Origin: Owenia fusiformis
Lineage: Eukaryota; Annelida; Polychaeta; Sabellida; Oweniidae
Length of the DNA: 64,000 nt
Assembly (NCBI GenBank): GCA_903813345.2
Contig: CAIIXF020000005.1
Location: 25,361,375 to 25,425,374 of the forward strand
Direction of reading: 5' to 3'
Positions within the stretch are counted from its first letter, which is position 1, and each line of letters begins with the position of its first letter. A program made the translations under genes and the position numbers. The notes beneath the pieces are model-generated. The model was not told where the DNA came from. It ran no database searches and saw only the letters and a program-made list of their open reading frames with translations. Shown piece after piece: positions 27,901-42,900 of this stretch.

Positions 27901-30900
27901 GGATGGGATCGTGATATTTAGTAGGTTTCCTGTAGTTAGAGATTCATGTTTTTATGGCATATCCATTTTACATATCAATTTACGATTTGTCAGAATTCAT
28001 ATTTATTAATAGATATTCCAATATGTTTTCCGATATTTGATACTTTAACATTAATCAAAACATGACATTTGGCAATATCTTACATGGACTTACATTCCTT
28101 TAAATTGAACTGAAGAATGTGATCCAATGAAATGTTCTACGAGACCTCGAATTACTTAAAATTAGAGGTTTCTTAATCATCATTAAATCAATCTCACTGT
28201 ACTAATCATGATAGGAATTCTCTAAAAATTACAGATAATGCAACTTTGATTTGATTCTTAGTATGATTAAATTATTTCTGCCTTTGACATAACAAGAGAA
28301 GATTAATCTAAATTACATCCTTTAAAAGCCCAGAAACATTTTCCTCATTGGATACTGGTTAAGTCATAATTAAAGTAATGTTGCATTGTGGTATATATTC
28401 CATCTTCAGAGAATAATACAGAGCGAGGTATGACAATCCCATGATTTTATTGAAGAATCTTCTAAAATATCATGTTGCATTGTGGTCATGTCAGTAGACC
28501 TTTATGTGAGGAACAATCTAAAGAATAGGGAAAGTAATCTTGTCATGCAATTGTACTATTTTATATTGTACAGTCTGATTGAACAAGAAAATATATGAGG
28601 ATTATCGATCATTGTCTCAATTGCCAGTGGAGGGATTAGGCACTAGGATTTGCCTAAATGTTAGTTGAGGTATGGCCAAGTAATCACTTTATGTACACAC
28701 CCCTTCCATATCAGCGTCCATATGGAACACCTTGTTGTTATGGTTAACCAGGCAGATAGCACAATTTCATGGGGACTTAGGTAGACCAGGAATAAATATA
28801 GTTATTACAGTCTCCAACTTTTTTGTGACTGGTGTTTGATGATTGGTGTTTGGTATCTGTAACGGCGATCAGTATTGGTAACAAATGGCAGTTGGTGACA
28901 CTTTGCATGTTAATGGATTGTTGAAAATTGGTTTTCTAAATGACTTTATCAAAGTTTTATTTTCAAGTCCTGATGTAGTTTAGTGACTCTTCACTTCCTC
29001 CACTTACACAGAAATTGATAAGGTGTTTACAATAATCAACGCAGCAAAATCCTGAAAGATTATTCAATCCCACGAATCAAATCTAAATTAACTGAATGAC
29101 CTTGGGTGTCCAATTTAGCAATTCCTTGAATGGCCTTGGGTGTCAGGTTAAAAGCAATGCATTCTGGTCGTGTTTGACCTCCTGTGCACCAGATATGATC
29201 TATATTTATAGGACATTTGTCTGGGAATGTCTACCAACATTGATCCGCAATTCTAGTTAATATCATTGATAATTGCAGAAATTGCATCAAGATCATTCTG
29301 CCCTGGCTAATCTCCAATGACTAGCATTTGGATAAGTTCACAAGGCAATGTTCTGTAATTGAAATAATGATGAATATATGGTTGCTTTAGTTCTAGGTAT
29401 AGGCCTGGCTACAGGTCAGTCAGTCCACATGTTGGTTGAGATTCTTATTAGAATTGTATTTGAATGGAAGAAATCCCCAGGTCTAACCCATTACCAGAGT
29501 ATTGTGCCGGCATGCCATTTACTTCATAAACACAATTTGTGAGGTTCAGTTTGGTAGATTTCGTTAAGTTAGAGCCATTTTACACATTTTAAAACCTGTT
29601 GACATGTAACTAGGGGATGTACAACATATCCCATAAGTGTCTCTCTTTGAAGGTACTTCTCTGAGAGTCAATTGTTATTGACTTGACATTAAAGTGTCTG
29701 ATGTCATTCTTGTTTCTTATCTGAATTGTCTGTTACCTGTACTGGATTATCTGAAGTGGCTTCACAGATAGTAGTGTTCACATTTCATTCACATCTTCAT
29801 CAATTATACTATGACTGGAAGGTATTATATGGGTGGACCAAGATATTTCATTCATATAATATGTAAATATTCCCAGTACTGCTAGAATGGGTTACCTGTG
29901 TCTTTTATCTGTTCAGTTCAAAACAATACAGCAATAGTGGCCATGTGACTATGAGTCCCCCAGCTGCATAAGATGCATTTCTGGAGTTGACATGTGAAAT
30001 GATTTCCCACCAAAGGTGATCCTGATTGATTAATACTAAATGGCAAGCTGTGTAATCCCCAAGCACTTAACCCACACTTACCATTATATAAGATCCCTGT
30101 CTTATCTAATCATGTAGTGATGATTTTATATCATGCAGGTGAGAGGGTTATATAGTGTTACATAGCGTTATATATATCAACATACTTTTCTCCTGACTTT
30201 TCTACATTCTTAATATGTTAGCTTGGGTTTTGGAATTGGTTAATGAACTCCCATGAAAAAGTGAATTGAATGAATATATTGTTCTGTTTAAGGTTTCAAA
30301 ATATAATGATGTATATTCATGTATTGATCATATGGTTGAATGGGGTTAATGATGCTTTTTGTTTTGCACATGTTTATGCTGTTGAAAAACATGAAATTAA
30401 AAAAGATTAAAAATAGCTAGAATTAAATACTGGATAATAGTATAGGTTTTACCTGAACAAAAATACTATTAAAAGCCAGCTTGTGTTGATTGCTTGTAGA
30501 CTCATTATGATATCTAATTAATTCAACATTCAGCCATTCATACATCAACTTGGCGCCATTCCCTATTATTTATACAGATTCGATCAGATGAAATAAAAAA
30601 TGAATTGTGTTTTATTGCCTAGACACATAGCATGAATACATTATAAAGATCAATGGCATGGCAACCTTGCTGAATGCAGATGTACATTTTTTCAATAAAA
30701 ATATAAAAGCTTTATTTGATAGAGTATTTTAGGTCGTAAATATCAACAGGTGATATGAAGGAAACTTTGGTTTCTTGCAATGACTTTTTAAGTTTTTTCA
30801 TGAAAAATATATTAGAAAACAAGTTTTAGATCCATGTACAAATGTAGTTCCATTTCCCAATGTTAGATACTGGTTAACCCATTTAACATCATCACAATAT

Positions 30901-33900
30901 CTGTCTATGAGGTGGTTGTCTACAATTGACATTTAACTGCATAGTTACATCTGTCACAGACTTTATTTGCCAAAGATAAGATTCTACATGCACTATTATA
31001 TGGGTACATATTGAATATAGCTAACTGGTTACCATGCCTACAGCTAACTAGTTACTATGGATGGAAATTTTGTGAAGTATTCAGTTGAAAAAGAGTCTAA
31101 TGCTTAAATGAAAATGGAGATCATAGGTTTATATGTTTTTTTGGCGTTTGTATTCTCTAAATGTTGCTATTAGTGCTTCCAGATTGTATCTGGAGCTAAT
31201 GCAATTGTCTGTATTCATAGTCATGTGTTACCATTTGTGACAGAGCTTGGTGGTTAAATTACTAGCTTCTGTTTTAGCAACATACTCAATCTTCAGATTG
31301 CAACATACTTCATGGCATATGGGAAGAGGGAGGGGTGGTTGATGGCCTTTGCTTGATTCATTCACAACTCAACTTATAAGTTCAGCATATTTATTTTGAG
31401 TTTCTGATATCTTTGATGCATTTGGAGCTCCATAGTGCTACATGATGCCAATAACTTGATTGTTAGTTTTTCACATGGCTATGTTAGACTACACAAGGGG
31501 ATACCAAGAGGTGAATAATAATCCAGCTTTGAATTGAAGCCTGATACCAAAATCTAATAAGCTCATATCCAATAGAATAATGTCCATTTCCCATGAGTTG
31601 ATAGCTGCCTCAGATCTGCCAGGATTGAATAATATGTTTCTGGAGTTACCATAACATTGATATTTTGATGGAAGGAGAGTTGGGTTTCCTACATTCAGAA
31701 ACAGAACAGATCAAAGGATTTCTCCATGAGTTGCAACCCTGTTGTAAATATTTGGCTTCTGGCTATTCTTGGTTCATTAGACCCATCATTATCTTGCAGA
31801 AGTGTTATATATCATACAGTGTACATGTATTCTGTCTGTTGTTCTGGGTTCAATGCAGCAAATGAATTCTATCCTTGTATCAAGTGCCTTTGCTACTCAT
31901 TCCCAGCCATGGACACTCAGAATTCTCACACTGCCTTAGGTAATAACGAGAAAATAGAATGGGGGGGGGAACTGGAGACTTACTACCCTGCGCGCAGTCT
32001 AGCTATGAACTACCCTCTGCCTAGTATAGACTATATTACAATTTAGCAACTCTGTCTCCATGACGGGTGACCCTGACAGCCCGGGTCATAAATCATTTCA
32101 TTTCATTTCGCTGACCTTTTTCTCAACCAATCAGCAAGCTGATAGGAACATGTTAAATGCGAGACCATTTTTTATTTATTATTATTTATTACCCGATGAT
32201 ATCCGAGGATTTTAACCAAATATAGAAAGTCATCTGTATTTTGACAATGAACTCTGACTAACCACTAGTCTTATATTAGTCTCAGTCATGAAAATAGACA
32301 AATGAGAGCAAGGGGATGATTTGATGCAGGACTAACTTTCCACTATTCTTGCAATATACTTGAAACACTTAAAGGTCAATAGATAAAATATTATTAGGTA
32401 TGGCCAGAGATAGCCCAATGGAAAGATGTTAGAAATAACTCAAATTTGTGATAAAACTGCTATTATGTTTATCCCATCTCTATGGTAACGCCTCCGTAAC
32501 TAGCAACACCTTCACTCCTCAGTCTGCATATTAGTAACACCTAGCATTGGGCCAAGATCAGTGAACCACATTGATGTTTTCCGTTCATGGCTATATTTCC
32601 CATGGTAATATTAACTGATACTGAGGTTGCCTTGGTTTTTTGTTGAATTTTTGAAAGGGTTTGTAAGGGAACGTTTCTGTCAGAATACAGGTGAAGTAGA
32701 AGCCAAAGTGATCATGTTTTACATTTGTGAAATGGGAGGGGAGTTGAAAAAATTACAGCTTAAGAACTATTTGTAAATAATAGATAGAATAATTGAACAG
32801 ATAGTTAAATTTAATTTTTATTGTTGATGTCGTATTTTTTATTAATTTTAAAAGAAATAGCTTGGAAAATTATTTTGTTTGAAAGCTGCCAGGGAGTGGA
32901 GGGGGGGGGGTGTACATTCAAATCACAAGTTAGAGATGTGCAATGATACCAAACACCAACATACAATAAACAGTGATCATGTAGTGTCTAGTCATTCCAC
33001 TAACACTCATCATCCTAATTGCAGTGTATATAAATATCTAATGTTACTGTTAATGTTAGGTTACTCTGTACCTGCCAACATTTCTCCATCATTTCCATTC
33101 TCCAAATACATTGATTTCTCTTGAACATGAACCTATACCAAAGGAGAACTCATTCTCTCACAGCTGAGACCTATGTTTTTGTATTGTTAGTTTTATTTTG
33201 TTTACCATTATTGAAGGTGAGCACAACCCCTTGAGTATAATATACATACAGTATGCATTTTTGTATTTCACAGTCATAATTCTTTTTTGTAACCATGAAA
33301 GACTCTGAGACTCCCTCATTTACAGTGTTATTTTTTATGCACTGACAGACATGCAATTACACACCATAGCCTCTTGTAATCACCCAGTCAATGCCCTGAA
33401 AGTACATGCGCCAAAATGCAAGAAGCAAATCATTCTGGCCTGGAACAGGCATAAAGCATGGTGCCATGGGTACATACTCTACCCTTCAGCTATATGGGTG
33501 GATTATCACTCTCCTATACAATATTGTACAATAGTAACAGTCTCTTGTACAGCTCTGAGAAGTACTTCCACTCTTGGCTAATCTTCTATTAATTATCTAA
33601 TTGACTGTTATTCTTTGGTAGAAAGTATTTCGATTGATAGAACGTATAAGATTGGATGGAAGTAGAAAAGGACATACATGTATGTTTACCAAACTGCTTT
33701 TTTGAATTTAGCATTATTCATGAATAACGCAGATGCGAGTAGGTAGTTACCAGTTTCACCGCCAGGTGCCTCGTTCGGGTCAGATAGCATGGCGGGTATA
33801 GCAGAAAGTTCCCTTTAAATTAAATTACATTTGTTTTAGTGGTTCAATTTTCATATAACCCTTATGTATCTAATAGTTATGCGAATTAAAATATGTCCAG

Positions 33901-36900
33901 TAAAAGAAAATGTTATCCGTCCGATGCAAGAAAAGATATTTCACTTTTTGTGATTTTGTAACATTGGGTCTATGGGGAATCAACCCGAATGAGAAGTCGT
34001 TTTTTTTTCAAAGTTGATAAACAATTTTCGAAACCATATTTCTAAATGTACTTTTACATGTAGATTTCAAATATGACATCACTTTGACTGAATTTTGAAT
34101 ATTTAATGACATAAATCAAGATTTTGTCTACTCGCATCTAGTCTATTGAGCTCTATTTCCTACCCGTTAATTTTCAAATAACTGAATAACCCACAGGCTT
34201 TAATAGTAAGCACCACCTATAGATAGGTACATGTACATTGCATCCATCTATCAACAAGTCTAACGCCTACACAGACAAACATGGATGCTGTTTATTGAGA
34301 CACACCTTTGTCACATTGCCATAAAACATCCTGTCCAAAAAGATACTAGCTTGTCATGGGTTGGAGAGCATGATGTTGTGCCTTATGCTATATATTTATA
34401 GCTCCTGTCAATGTAAGTTAACCTGACATTACAAGTAATCCTACTACATGACTCAGGGTACAATTATTAACTGTTTACCCATCTAAGATAAACAGAGGAT
34501 CATTTTGTATCATAAGATCAACTTTGGCTATATAGTGTAATATGAGAGTTCCTCCATCATTACAGCAGGGTATATAGTATTTTATATACCCTTACTGCAG
34601 ACAACGCAAATCTGCAGTTCTACTCAATCAGACAATGGCTTACTTATACAAATGTACAGGGTGTCAAAAAACAACAGCACCCCCCTCTAGAGCAAAATGT
34701 ACTTAATGTTACAGAGTGTGTCATATCCCACTTTAAAGACAATTTAATTCTGGAGTTACATGAGAAATTTCAGCTCCTTATTATATAATTTTACAGATTT
34801 ACAGTTGATTATAAGTTGTTGGTATGGCCACCACTTGCCACTCGAAAAGCAGCTAATCTGGATGAATATGATTTCAATGAAGATTCAAAGAAAGGTTCAG
34901 CATTGCGTAATCCTTAAAGCACTTTCCTCATATTCTTCAGAAATACATCCTTACTGTATCTTTTTCCAAGAGGCCCCCTCTCCATCAATTCCCCTACCCT
35001 GTCTTGAACAATTGAACCTAAATGTTCAGCGTAGTTGAGATCTGGGCTATTTCCTACATACTAATCATTTCCAAGATTTGACCTTAAACCAGTAATAAAG
35101 TAGCAAACAAAGTACTGATGTAGCAAACTTTGAAACAATATAGCTTTTTTAATTTAAAGTTTTATGAATTTTACGAGTAACTCCGGAATTAAATTATCTT
35201 TCAAATGAGATATGACATGCCATGTAACATTTAAAAGTTTTTGCTGTAGAGGGGGGTGCCGTTGTTTTTTGACACCCTGTATATACTACTTACTTATATT
35301 ATATTACTTATACTATATACTGTATATAGACTGTGAAATGAAACTAAGTGGCCTCAACAGAAGTCCTTTGAAGAGGGATGGTGTTCCTCTTAATCTCAAA
35401 TTCTTAGAAGTATTCCCAGGTATACAGTGTAGTAGATTGTATTGGGAGATGGATCTGTCATACTGTCATACCATTGAACTCATGCTCTTTATAAAGAACA
35501 ACATACCTCTCTACTAATATGTCTCCCTGTATCCCAATTTCAGTTAAAGATTCACAAGGATTTTTAACATAATGAACCAAAGATGGTTATCTCATGGTGC
35601 AATATGCTTTCCAGTCAACATGTTCTCACTGCAATGATGTAGACATGTAACTGTATATATGTACAGATGTCATAGTTAGAGGTTAGAAGCGAAATAGCAT
35701 CCACATTGAGGAATTTAAAGATCTAGAAAACCAGCGAAGTCTGCAACACTTGTCTTAATTGTAGTTTACGAGTGTTTATAGCCATGTGGTCATGAATTGA
35801 TATCTTGGTCAACCTCAAAAAACACTCAAGTGGTATGTTTAGTATATGGAAAGCCTGGTGTAATGTTCTTGTCATATGGGCCTGTCAATCTTGTGCAATG
35901 CCTGGGGTAATATATCTTCAAATAAACAGAAAGATTCATTATCTTGAGTTTCAGAATTTGATGCCTGTTCACATGGAGTAATGTGTTTTTCCTGCATACT
36001 TGTGGCTTGTTGTTCCTATGATATCATTGTTAGTAGACCTCTTAGAACCAACACTAATTTTTTATCATCAATTGTTTTACAATTTGTTTCAATAAGAAAT
36101 AAATTCTACTAAGAGATTGGTATCTGTTGATAAATATGTGGTGTCATTTGTTCAAGTCATTTCATCTAATTTAATTAGCAATTTCTTTATGTTAATAATT
36201 GGGTCTAGAATGACAGCTATATATTTCATAGGGTATAAATGCTATGCTGATATAATCATTTAATGATCATTTGTACCATAATGAGCTTGTAATTACTACA
36301 GTTGGGTGTTCCGTGTTCTATGTCTTCATTAGCCTTCCTAGAATCAACATAGCTGCCATCTTTCTATATTTGAGAATAAATTTATCATGATTTGCCAGAA
36401 CTATTATGTTGAGTACAGCATCCCATTGAGCAAAGCATTAACACTATTATTAGTGTCAATTTCTATTGATTTAGAGAAAGCATCAGCTTGTACCTAACAT
36501 GATTCAACTTTTGTTATTTCTAGGTTCGTGTGAGCCAAGACTTAGAGCATTTCTTGATCAACCCTTTCGGTATGTTGTACCATGAGGTGACAGCAGCCTC
36601 CCTTGTAAAGGTAGACATGCAGGGAGACATTATAGACCCTGGCGTGACAAACCTAGGCATCAACACAGCTGGATACACTCTCCACTCTGCCATACATCAA
36701 GCACGCCCAGATATCAGAGTTATCATTCACCTACATACACCAGCTGCTGTCGCTGTAAGTATTAAACAAGGTCTATCAAAGCGTAGGGGGGGGGGGGTGG
36801 GCAGATTTAAACATATTTTTTATAAAGTATGGTTTTGAATTGATTCCACCATACAGAATTACCTTAAAGATCTTATAAACCTTTTGGAATAATAGAGAAT

Positions 36901-39900
36901 CTACATGATATTGATAGCATATCACAGCTTTCAAAGGGTGAATGAATTAGTGTATTGATGGTTAACTTTTCCTCTAGGTATCTGCCATGAAGGAAGGTCT
37001 GATGCCAGTGTGCCAAGAGGCATGTATCGTAGGGGCCTGTAGTTACCATGAATACAATGGTATCGTAGATGGAGATGAAGAGCGCGATGCAATTGCCAGA
37101 AACTTGGGAGTCACAAATAAAGTGAGAATTGACCAAAAATAAAAACCAATTAAATACTTTAGATTCTGATCTAAAAACTTAAGGATTCCATTATTATCAC
37201 AGAGTTCTTAGTTACCCTGCTCTCATCGTTATAACATATTTTTCCGCCTTGTAATGCAAAATATACATTTTCCTGACTTATGAATTCAGATGTCATGATA
37301 AAGTAAACCAATTTAAATTGGTGCTGAACTTAGTTGTTTCATAGTTTAGAAAAACATGGCATGAATTTATGTAAAATAGCCCAATAATATGATAAAATAT
37401 GGCATGATAAGAACCTACCTTAATTATATTTCTATTTCAGGTGATGTTCTTGCGTAACCATGGTGTAGTGTGTTGTGGGGCTACCATAGAGGAGGCCTGG
37501 CATTATGCCTTCAACCTCATGCATGCATGTGAAACACAGGTAGGTGCTATATGTCACCAATATGTGTTTGGGGGTATGTGTATGACTTCTATTTCATCAG
37601 GGTTTATTTGCAGTCACAGGCTTAAACAGGGGAGCTAGACTGAGCTGATATACACATATTCATGAAGAATTTAAGATTTGGTTTTAAGACTGGTTGATTT
37701 ACCATATCTCAATTAAATATTATTTATCTCCTCTTGATTGATTGAGATAATGAGAAATCTGTCTTGTCTTGTATTGAATGCACATAGAACTACATATCTG
37801 TAATGTAATAATTGGCTTGTACAATGTACTTCCAGTTCAAAATTCAGCACATGGTAGTACTGTAGTGGACATAATGATTCTTGATTCTTAAAATTGCTAT
37901 CTTGAAGGCGCAACAATCCTTCAAAAACACATTTTTTCATTTCAGGTTCGCTTACTTCCAATTGGTGAAGAAAACATAATAAGAATCCCTGAGGATGTGC
38001 AACAAAAGACAAATGAGTTTGCCAATGTAGGAGGCGGTGGTGTTGATACATCAGCCAGAAAGTGGCGTTTAGGAGAGTTAGAATTTGAAGCCCTTATGAG
38101 GCATTTAGATAATGCAGTAAGTTCAACTGTAATGACCTTTTTGGGAATACTGTATATTATCATCTTCTCTCTTAATCTTTCAATAATGCTGTCTTTGCCA
38201 CAGAGAATGAAAAATGATATTTTGGAAAAGAAAATTAATTGTTCATTCAATGTAGTATTTTTGATTGTCTCATGAGGTGCGACTATTAATCTTTTGATTA
38301 AAATGTCTGAATAGAATATTTTATTTAAAATATATAGAATATTTTATGTAAAATATATAGAATATTTTATGTAAAATATATTTTTGTGACTTTCAGGGCT
38401 TCAGAACTGGTTATGTGTACAGAGATCCAGTCACTAAGATGATGAAGAACCGAACAGCAAGTGAAGTAGAGATTCCACCAGCAGTGACAGCTGTTGGTGA
38501 AAGTCCATATGAAGATGATATGGATCGTTTTACGTAAGTTTAACTACAAATATTACGATACTTCACAGAATACATTTTGAGATTTTTTCGTTTAATTTTT
38601 ATTTTTTAGCACGTATTTCTTCTCTTTGTATACTCCTTTGCTTTTTGGTATCCCATGTAATTTTTTAATGCATTTTGTATTGAATCCTGTATAAAAAAAT
38701 TACCTGGAAAATTGAATTGTTCAATAAGCTGATTCATATTCATCTGTTGTTACAGATCTCCAATTAAAGATGCTCTAACTAGGCAGAAACAGCAAGGCAA
38801 GTCAGTCTGGCTTAATTCTCCTAATGTTTACTCTAAAGAAGAAATTAAAGAAATAGGAACACCTAATCCCAAAACAATAACTAAATGGAAGGACACTGGT
38901 TCCCCGACCAGGGTTGGCACAGCTGTAAAAATAGAGGGCGCTAATGCATTTGTCGTTCCTGGCGGAGATACAAAAGAGCTTAAAGCTAGAACACAAGAAA
39001 TTCGTAAAGTTTTCAGTGGGGAAAAGATCACATCTGGACCCCAATCTAAAGTTTTGGAAGGGACAACTTGGGAGGAGGCCAAGGTAAGCATCACAGCCAT
39101 ATGTCCTGACTAATCAGATATTGTGTTTTAAGACTAGTTATTTATTGTGCAGTGTAGAATAAAATATTTTTTCTTACAACTTATTTTAATAATCTAGTGA
39201 TGAGGCAAAAGCATCAAAGTTCATTATTAAATCTCTACTTTTGTTTTTCCTTCAGGAGGATGGAACTGGTGAACTGAAACAGGGCATTCAAATTGGAGCT
39301 GCCTCTAAAGGTATCATCCAGAGAGACCACCAGCACAATGCAGTGGTCTACAAACAATACTATGCTGCCAATCCCTTTGACAACGTCACCCAGGATGATG
39401 TAGAGGCCTACCAGAAAGAAATTGAGAGAAAAGCTAGAGGTAAACTATATTGAATGTCTACACTTTGGGTTGATATATTTGCACATTGAAATTCTTTCTT
39501 AAACACAGTCTTGCGCACAACCCTATAAAATGGCTTGATCTGTGGAGGCCTCTCCATTAATTGGTCACCTGATATGCCATGTTTCTTAGGGTTGTGTATT
39601 AAACTGTGACACTTGTGAAAAAAAAAATGTTTAATTTGGTGCAATTATTTTGCCTTCACTTTTTAATCTGAGGTAATTATTGGAATATAATATGATATAA
39701 CATTGTTTGATGTGAGGTATTTAACATTCATATTTTTATGCCAAGATGCACTTGTCTTTGACATCACAAAAAAATCAGAATCTCCATTATTGAGAGGTTT
39801 TGTGTTTAGTGCAGAGAGTATATAAACCTGTGTTATGTGTTTTTGCTGTGTGTTTTTAACCCCACAATGGTGTTCTAGGTGAGCCAGAGAGCCCAGAGCT

Positions 39901-42900
39901 AACTCCTGGCCCTGATGGACAATTGATATCTTCTGAAGAACGCCAACAACAACTTCGAGAATCCCAACCTCAAGAAACAAACATAGATGGTATGTATCTA
40001 ACTCTCACCAGGCCCTTAGGCTTTATTTTAGGGATATTAACTCATGATATGAGCAGACTTGATGAAAGAAGGTATTTGTATATGTAATCTGGAAACCATG
40101 GTTATATTGCTCCCTTTTGAACTATTATAGTCAAGCTACCACCTTTTGTGCCCCCCCACCCACTACATACCTCCCATGAGATGTTTTTATACCTGTGAAG
40201 TCAAGTAGGGGGGTCACAGGGTCTTGTAGCTAGACTAGAACTATTATGGATTGAGACATTTCAATAAGGCTATTAACCCACTTGTACTGAATATGCATAA
40301 CACATTATGTCAGACCAGTGTTTATTAGATTATATGATTACTATTCTGGAATTATATAACACAGGGGAATAATCTGCCTTATTGGAATGCCATCATCAAA
40401 TAATCCCAAGTTTGAATGTGTGGATTCTATACTGTATATCTTTATTATAATATTGTTGTGTTTCTAATCATGTTGTTGATGATGTTAATTCCAATTACTA
40501 TAATGACTATTGTATTCCCTTTTAGGATGTCATTCCAGCAATTCATGATTTTTCTTTTTGAGATTTATGATGATAAACTACTCTTTTTATAACAATTGGT
40601 GTGATTGTCACGCATTTAAATGTTAACATGTAATATTGGGTCTAGGGGAGTTAGACAGTCTAACAAGGGATGATATGCAGAGGATTGGGAGAGAACTAGC
40701 TCGTATTGGCTCGACTAGGGCCTTCAGTGGGGGTAATACTTCAACTAGATGTTCGGGGAATCTATGGTCTGCATGTACTTGGGAAGGAGCCCAATTTGTC
40801 AGTTTATGAATTCTGTTGTTAAAATTGTTAAGGTAGTTATTCACTGGCAAAAAGTGGCTCTCTGCAATATCACACTTTCAAAAAATGAATTTTCACTGAA
40901 TATGGTTACATAATTTTGATGAATGTAATGAATCATATCCAATAATGGGCTTAAAAAACGCTGTTGTTAACTTATGAAGATAAAACATCTTCTTAATACC
41001 ATACTCTTCTATTCTCTAACATGGAGGATCAAAATGTTTTCTAGCTGTAGGTAAAAAAATGAAGTCAGTAACACTATTTTTGCTTGATTATGACACATAG
41101 ACTTTATTGTAAAGTTATTTTTAGGCATCTTGGTATATAACAGCCTAAATTATTGAAATCAGAGATATTGTGCTAGTGAACTTTCAAAGAAAACCAGAAA
41201 TTCATGGTATCTTTATACATTGCATGACACATTTCTAGATCTTGAGATAAGTGAATTTATTAAGAATTTGTATGAATATGAATACTTTCCTCTCCCAGAG
41301 CCAGTTGCACCACTACCGGTACAAAGCCAGCCATCTCCAGAACAACCCCCTGTTACTAAAATAGAGGTGGTTGATGCCCCAGGTAACCATAGCAACCAGT
41401 TACCATGCAACCAGTTATCATCATCATCAGTTTATGCTCTTCATATAAATTGACCTCTTGGTGCACATATTGGATAAAAAACCAGCAATTTGCTATGACA
41501 TGAATTGGTAAATTCATGGAAGAAAAGTTGAGAATGATTTTGGTTATTCAAGGATGTGGCTAAACCGTTTGATCAACTCATTAGAGAAATGGTAATTGAT
41601 AAGTACCAAGAGGTGGATCCATACATAGCTTTACAGCTTCAGATTCTATTGAGCTTTAGGTACTTTTGATACCTGGAATGTTGCCTAGGGGCTGTTCATC
41701 CACACAATCATCCCATACAGTACACACAACATCAAGTCATGCCACTGCTTTGGCTTCTTATATAGAGAAGTCTTGGTGCCTCACATTCCCTGGTCATTAA
41801 CATACATTGGTTAACATTGGAGAAATCATCCAACATTCTGCATTTTCAGAGGTCTATCACGAAAAAATCTCGTCATTCATGATTTTGATTAAATGAAACT
41901 GTTTTTCATTTCCCTGAATTAGTGAATTACGATATTTCTAGTGTATGGACCTGGCAGCATGGATTTATAAATTAGAAGTTTAGTTTGTTCTCTGAAAACG
42001 CATGGGGAACAGAGTTCTGATTTGATCATTTTATAAAGACAATCAGCTTATAGTCAGGGTAGTGTGAAAGCATGATGGTTTGACAAATTTTTCTGCATGT
42101 TGAATAAAGGAAGAACTAAATTGTCCTAATGAACCCAAAAGTTACAATGCATTTCAGTTATGTGCATGCAGTTGATTAAAATAACACATTTTTATTGTTT
42201 TTAGGAATGCTGTTTATTCCAGATTCAAGAATTTGATACTGTGACTAATAATATTTTTCATGTTCTTTGTTCTAAATATGATGTAGTCCTTATTACTGTT
42301 GCCCATATCCATATACCTACAGATTTGCATTATTTGATTTTCTGCATAATTTTAGCTTTTAATTTTTTTAAAATTTTTGCATGTTTAGATTTTAGTTGAT
42401 GTTATGTTGTTTTAAAACTAAATCTAGAATTAGAACATTTTTATGTTTAACAGTAGTAAAATAGAAATATTTTGTTTTGAATGATTTTTAGTTTAGTTTC
42501 AAAATATGATTGATCATTTAGATTAATAGATTTATTTCATAGTTCTCATTTGGAAAATTTCCAGTGTCAGATGTTGTTTACATTTCTCTCTCCAAAAGTT
42601 CTGTTGAGTTGATCATAGAACTTTTTTTAGAATACTTGAAAATCTGACACAAAAAGAATTTTCCTGATCAGAAAGTAGAATTTTTTTTTCATGTAATATA
42701 GTAATGCTTATTTTTTATTGCTGCATGTTTTACTGTAGACCCAGCTCCTGCTGTGAAATTACAACGGTCTTCCTCAGACAGACGGCCTGAACAAAGCCCA
42801 CAATGTAAGTCCCTAACAAATATCATAAACAGTGGAATTTTCCATTGTTGATATGGAATTTTCCATAGTCATGGAGATTCTCATGACAAATTGAGTTTGT

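Larger units (their letters stand above)
27254..36523 (+). other. 9.3-kb adducin intron
   Basis: Bounded by gtaagt and tatttctag within the head domain, it is AT-rich without supported coding sequence. It harbours a terminal-inverted-repeat element (33,731-34,139) and a deleted mariner-like element (34,667-35,279). Confidence 0.85.
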
